Assembly (NCBI RefSeq): GCF_004027225.2
Contig: NC_046358.1
Coordinates: 9,269,284-9,333,283 of the forward strand
Direction of reading: 5' to 3'
Source: Strigops habroptila
Taxonomy: Eukaryota > Chordata > Aves > Psittaciformes > Psittacidae
DNA length: 64,000 bases
The notes beneath the pieces are model-generated. The model did no database searches, was not told where the DNA came from, and was given only the letters and a program-made list of their open reading frames with translations. The position numbers and the translations under genes are program-made. This document shows positions 63,801 through 64,000 of the stretch, in pieces. Position 1 is the first letter of the stretch. Each line of letters begins with the position of its first letter.

Positions 63801-64000
63801 GCATACCAATTAACTTTGAAAAATGTGTTAGGAATAAGCAATCCCAGGAAGTTTAGAGGCAAGCAATTATTCTGTCAGCTCAGAAAGAATACTGTATATA
63901 ACCTACATAAAAATCTACATAAGTAAGCATATGCTCAAATAAGGAAAACATTTAATGTCTTTACTGGAAGATCTGCTAGAAGACTGCTACTATGTATGTA
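54708..64000 (-). CDS. KIAA0586: KIAA0586 / TALPID3, 3' part of gene (5' part beyond the window)
   Basis: TALPID3 is a centrosomal/basal-body protein required for primary cilium formation and hence Hedgehog signalling; the chicken talpid3 mutant gave the name (established knowledge). The call rests on terminal exons whose translation matches the human C-terminus in order: a GDMD(Q/R)T motif, then a terminal exon with SVKLPSM and an acidic Ser-rich tail ending SSGTDTF (human SSGADTF). Splice phases agree across exons 61080-60943, 59432-59367 and 54847-54708. Synteny agrees, since KIAA0586 lies immediately upstream of DACT1 in the same orientation in human. Exons upstream of 61.1 kb are only tentatively placed. 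The stop codon lies about 38 kb upstream of the DACT1 ATG. Confidence 0.8.
54848..59366 (-). other. KIAA0586: KIAA0586 last intron
   Basis: 4.5 kb, AT-rich. It holds an old-repeat fragment near 57700-57760 and unexplained minus-strand open frames at 57825-58290 (see findings). Nothing else was recognised. Confidence 0.6.
57700..57765. repeat. Ancient dispersed repeat fragment, antisense of the 60005 type
   Basis: GTACAGTGCTATGTACAAGC followed by ACAGTCCCTGCCCAGCTC fits the reverse orientation of the same family (GCGCTGTACAAACACA, then CAGTCCCTGCCCC). Confidence 0.4.
59367..59432 (-). CDS. KIAA0586: KIAA0586 penultimate coding exon (66 nt)
   Basis: The acceptor is ACCATACAG|AT, preceded by a T-rich tract; the donor is CTACAG|GTAAAA (GT at 59366-59365). 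It reads IHGDMDQTHAGTNMSLTSLP plus one base, matching the human SPGDMDRTQ region just before the terminal exon. A 119-codon open frame in another phase covers the same DNA, but it has no homology or phase support. Confidence 0.75.
60005..60060. repeat. Ancient dispersed repeat fragment (GGGCAGGGACT type)
   Basis: GGGCAGGGACTCTCTTCTCA and TGCTAGGCATAGGGCCCCTG match a repeat seen in many amniote genomes (consensus GGGGCAGGGACTGTCTC, then CGCCTAGCACAATGGGG). It lies in an intron of KIAA0586. Confidence 0.45.
60943..61080 (-). CDS. KIAA0586: KIAA0586 upstream coding exon, 3' boundary uncertain
   Basis: The frame reads VIWKDHDTSFGSDLLGKNSK and on to NMPDLKEQ. It resembles the human segment MSLGELELEPNSK...NLP in spacing and residues. 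The acceptor is a tandem TATAG|TAG| (exon start 61080 or 61077). Taking CAGA|GTAGAT as donor gives 138 nt and a phase that fits the next exon. The donor is weak, and TTTA|GTAAAC (exon end 60908) is an alternative that would require another exon before 59432. Human has about 35 more residues here, so a small exon may be missed. Confidence 0.55.
61524..61558 (-). CDS. KIAA0586: Candidate micro-exon of KIAA0586 (35 nt)
   Basis: The acceptor is CCTGTCTACTAG|CC with a good pyrimidine tract and the donor is GGATTG|GTATGT. The open phase reads LLHFAENEKRI, faintly like human ILSFAKQNQE. The phase is compatible with exon 61080-60943. The intron separating it from the previous candidate exon would be only about 62-64 nt. 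This is an inference from splice signals and weak similarity. Confidence 0.25.
61623..61663 (-). CDS. KIAA0586: Candidate small exon of KIAA0586
   Basis: A strong acceptor (ATTTTGTTTCAG|AT) and a donor ATGAAG|GTGTGA bound a 41-nt frame reading TGIRMSFGSPNMK. The human protein has GQVIRMS at the comparable place, before the segment matched by 61080-60943. The frame enters with two bases. The GTGTGA donor leaves it in phase 0, and the next candidate exon fits only if GT|GTGAAT two bases further is used. Confidence 0.35.
61684..61792 (+). repeat. A/C-rich low-complexity tract
   Basis: More than 100 bp made almost only of A and C on the plus strand (G/T-rich on the transcribed KIAA0586 strand), directly upstream of the pyrimidine tract of the candidate exon at 61663. 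Confidence 0.9.
62180..62600 (+). mobile_element. CR1 LINE, 5'-truncated 3' end
   Basis: About 420 bp matching the CR1 3' region: GAGAGAGCTGGGGTTGTTCA near the left end, a GGCCAGGTTAGACAGGGCTT-like segment, the GGATCTTTAAGGTCCCTTAC block, and a terminal run of TTCTGTGATTCTACGATTCT-like octamers without poly(A). This structure is diagnostic of avian CR1. Divergence is modest, so it is the youngest repeat here. It lies antisense to KIAA0586, within its intron. No reverse transcriptase domain is retained. Confidence 0.93.

Noticed and set aside
1..64000. Prokaryotic-type systems, CRISPR arrays, operons, tRNA or rRNA genes
   Set aside because: None seen. The split genes and CR1 elements show vertebrate nuclear DNA.

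Overview
This is a piece of a vertebrate nuclear genome, almost certainly from a bird. Two things show this. It carries CR1 LINE 3' ends of the avian type (62180-62600 and 27140-27277, both ending in the ATTCTATGATT-like octamer run). It also carries split genes with canonical GT/AG introns. There are no operons, CRISPR arrays, tRNA or rRNA genes. Most of the window is noncoding. I cannot name the species.

Two protein-coding genes are supported, both on the minus strand. (1) DACT1 (Dapper/Frodo, a Dishevelled-binding Wnt modulator) is complete: four coding exons at 16743-16408, 14260-14128, 12517-12362 and 10036-8178. All splice phases agree and the product is 827 codons, close to the human protein of about 836 residues. 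Its start lies in a CpG island (about 15940-17060), and its 3' UTR runs towards 7250. (2) The 3' end of KIAA0586/TALPID3 (a centrosome and basal-body protein needed for ciliogenesis and Hedgehog signalling) occupies the right end. The terminal exon (54847-54708) and penultimate exon (59432-59367) are well supported. One upstream exon (61080-60943) is fairly well supported and two small ones (61663-61623, 61558-61524) are tentative. The rest of the gene should lie beyond base 64000. The order KIAA0586 then DACT1, same orientation, matches human 14q23.1 from general knowledge.

Layout: 1-7250 is sequence downstream of DACT1 with an old CR1 fragment; 7250-17060 is DACT1 and its CpG island; 17060-54530 is a 37-kb gene-poor interval upstream of DACT1, probably regulatory, with CR1 debris, microsatellites and old repeat fragments; 54530-64000 is the KIAA0586 3' end, with a younger CR1 copy at 62.2-62.6 kb.

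I found no exotic system. The most interesting items are a perfect 18-bp inverted repeat in the first intron of DACT1, the unusually compact candidate exon cluster of KIAA0586, a homeobox-site-rich enhancer-like block near 33.6-33.8 kb, and a few unexplained long open frames in the gene-poor interval. Family identifications rest on my memory of human DACT1 and KIAA0586 and of CR1 consensus sequences, not on a database search.
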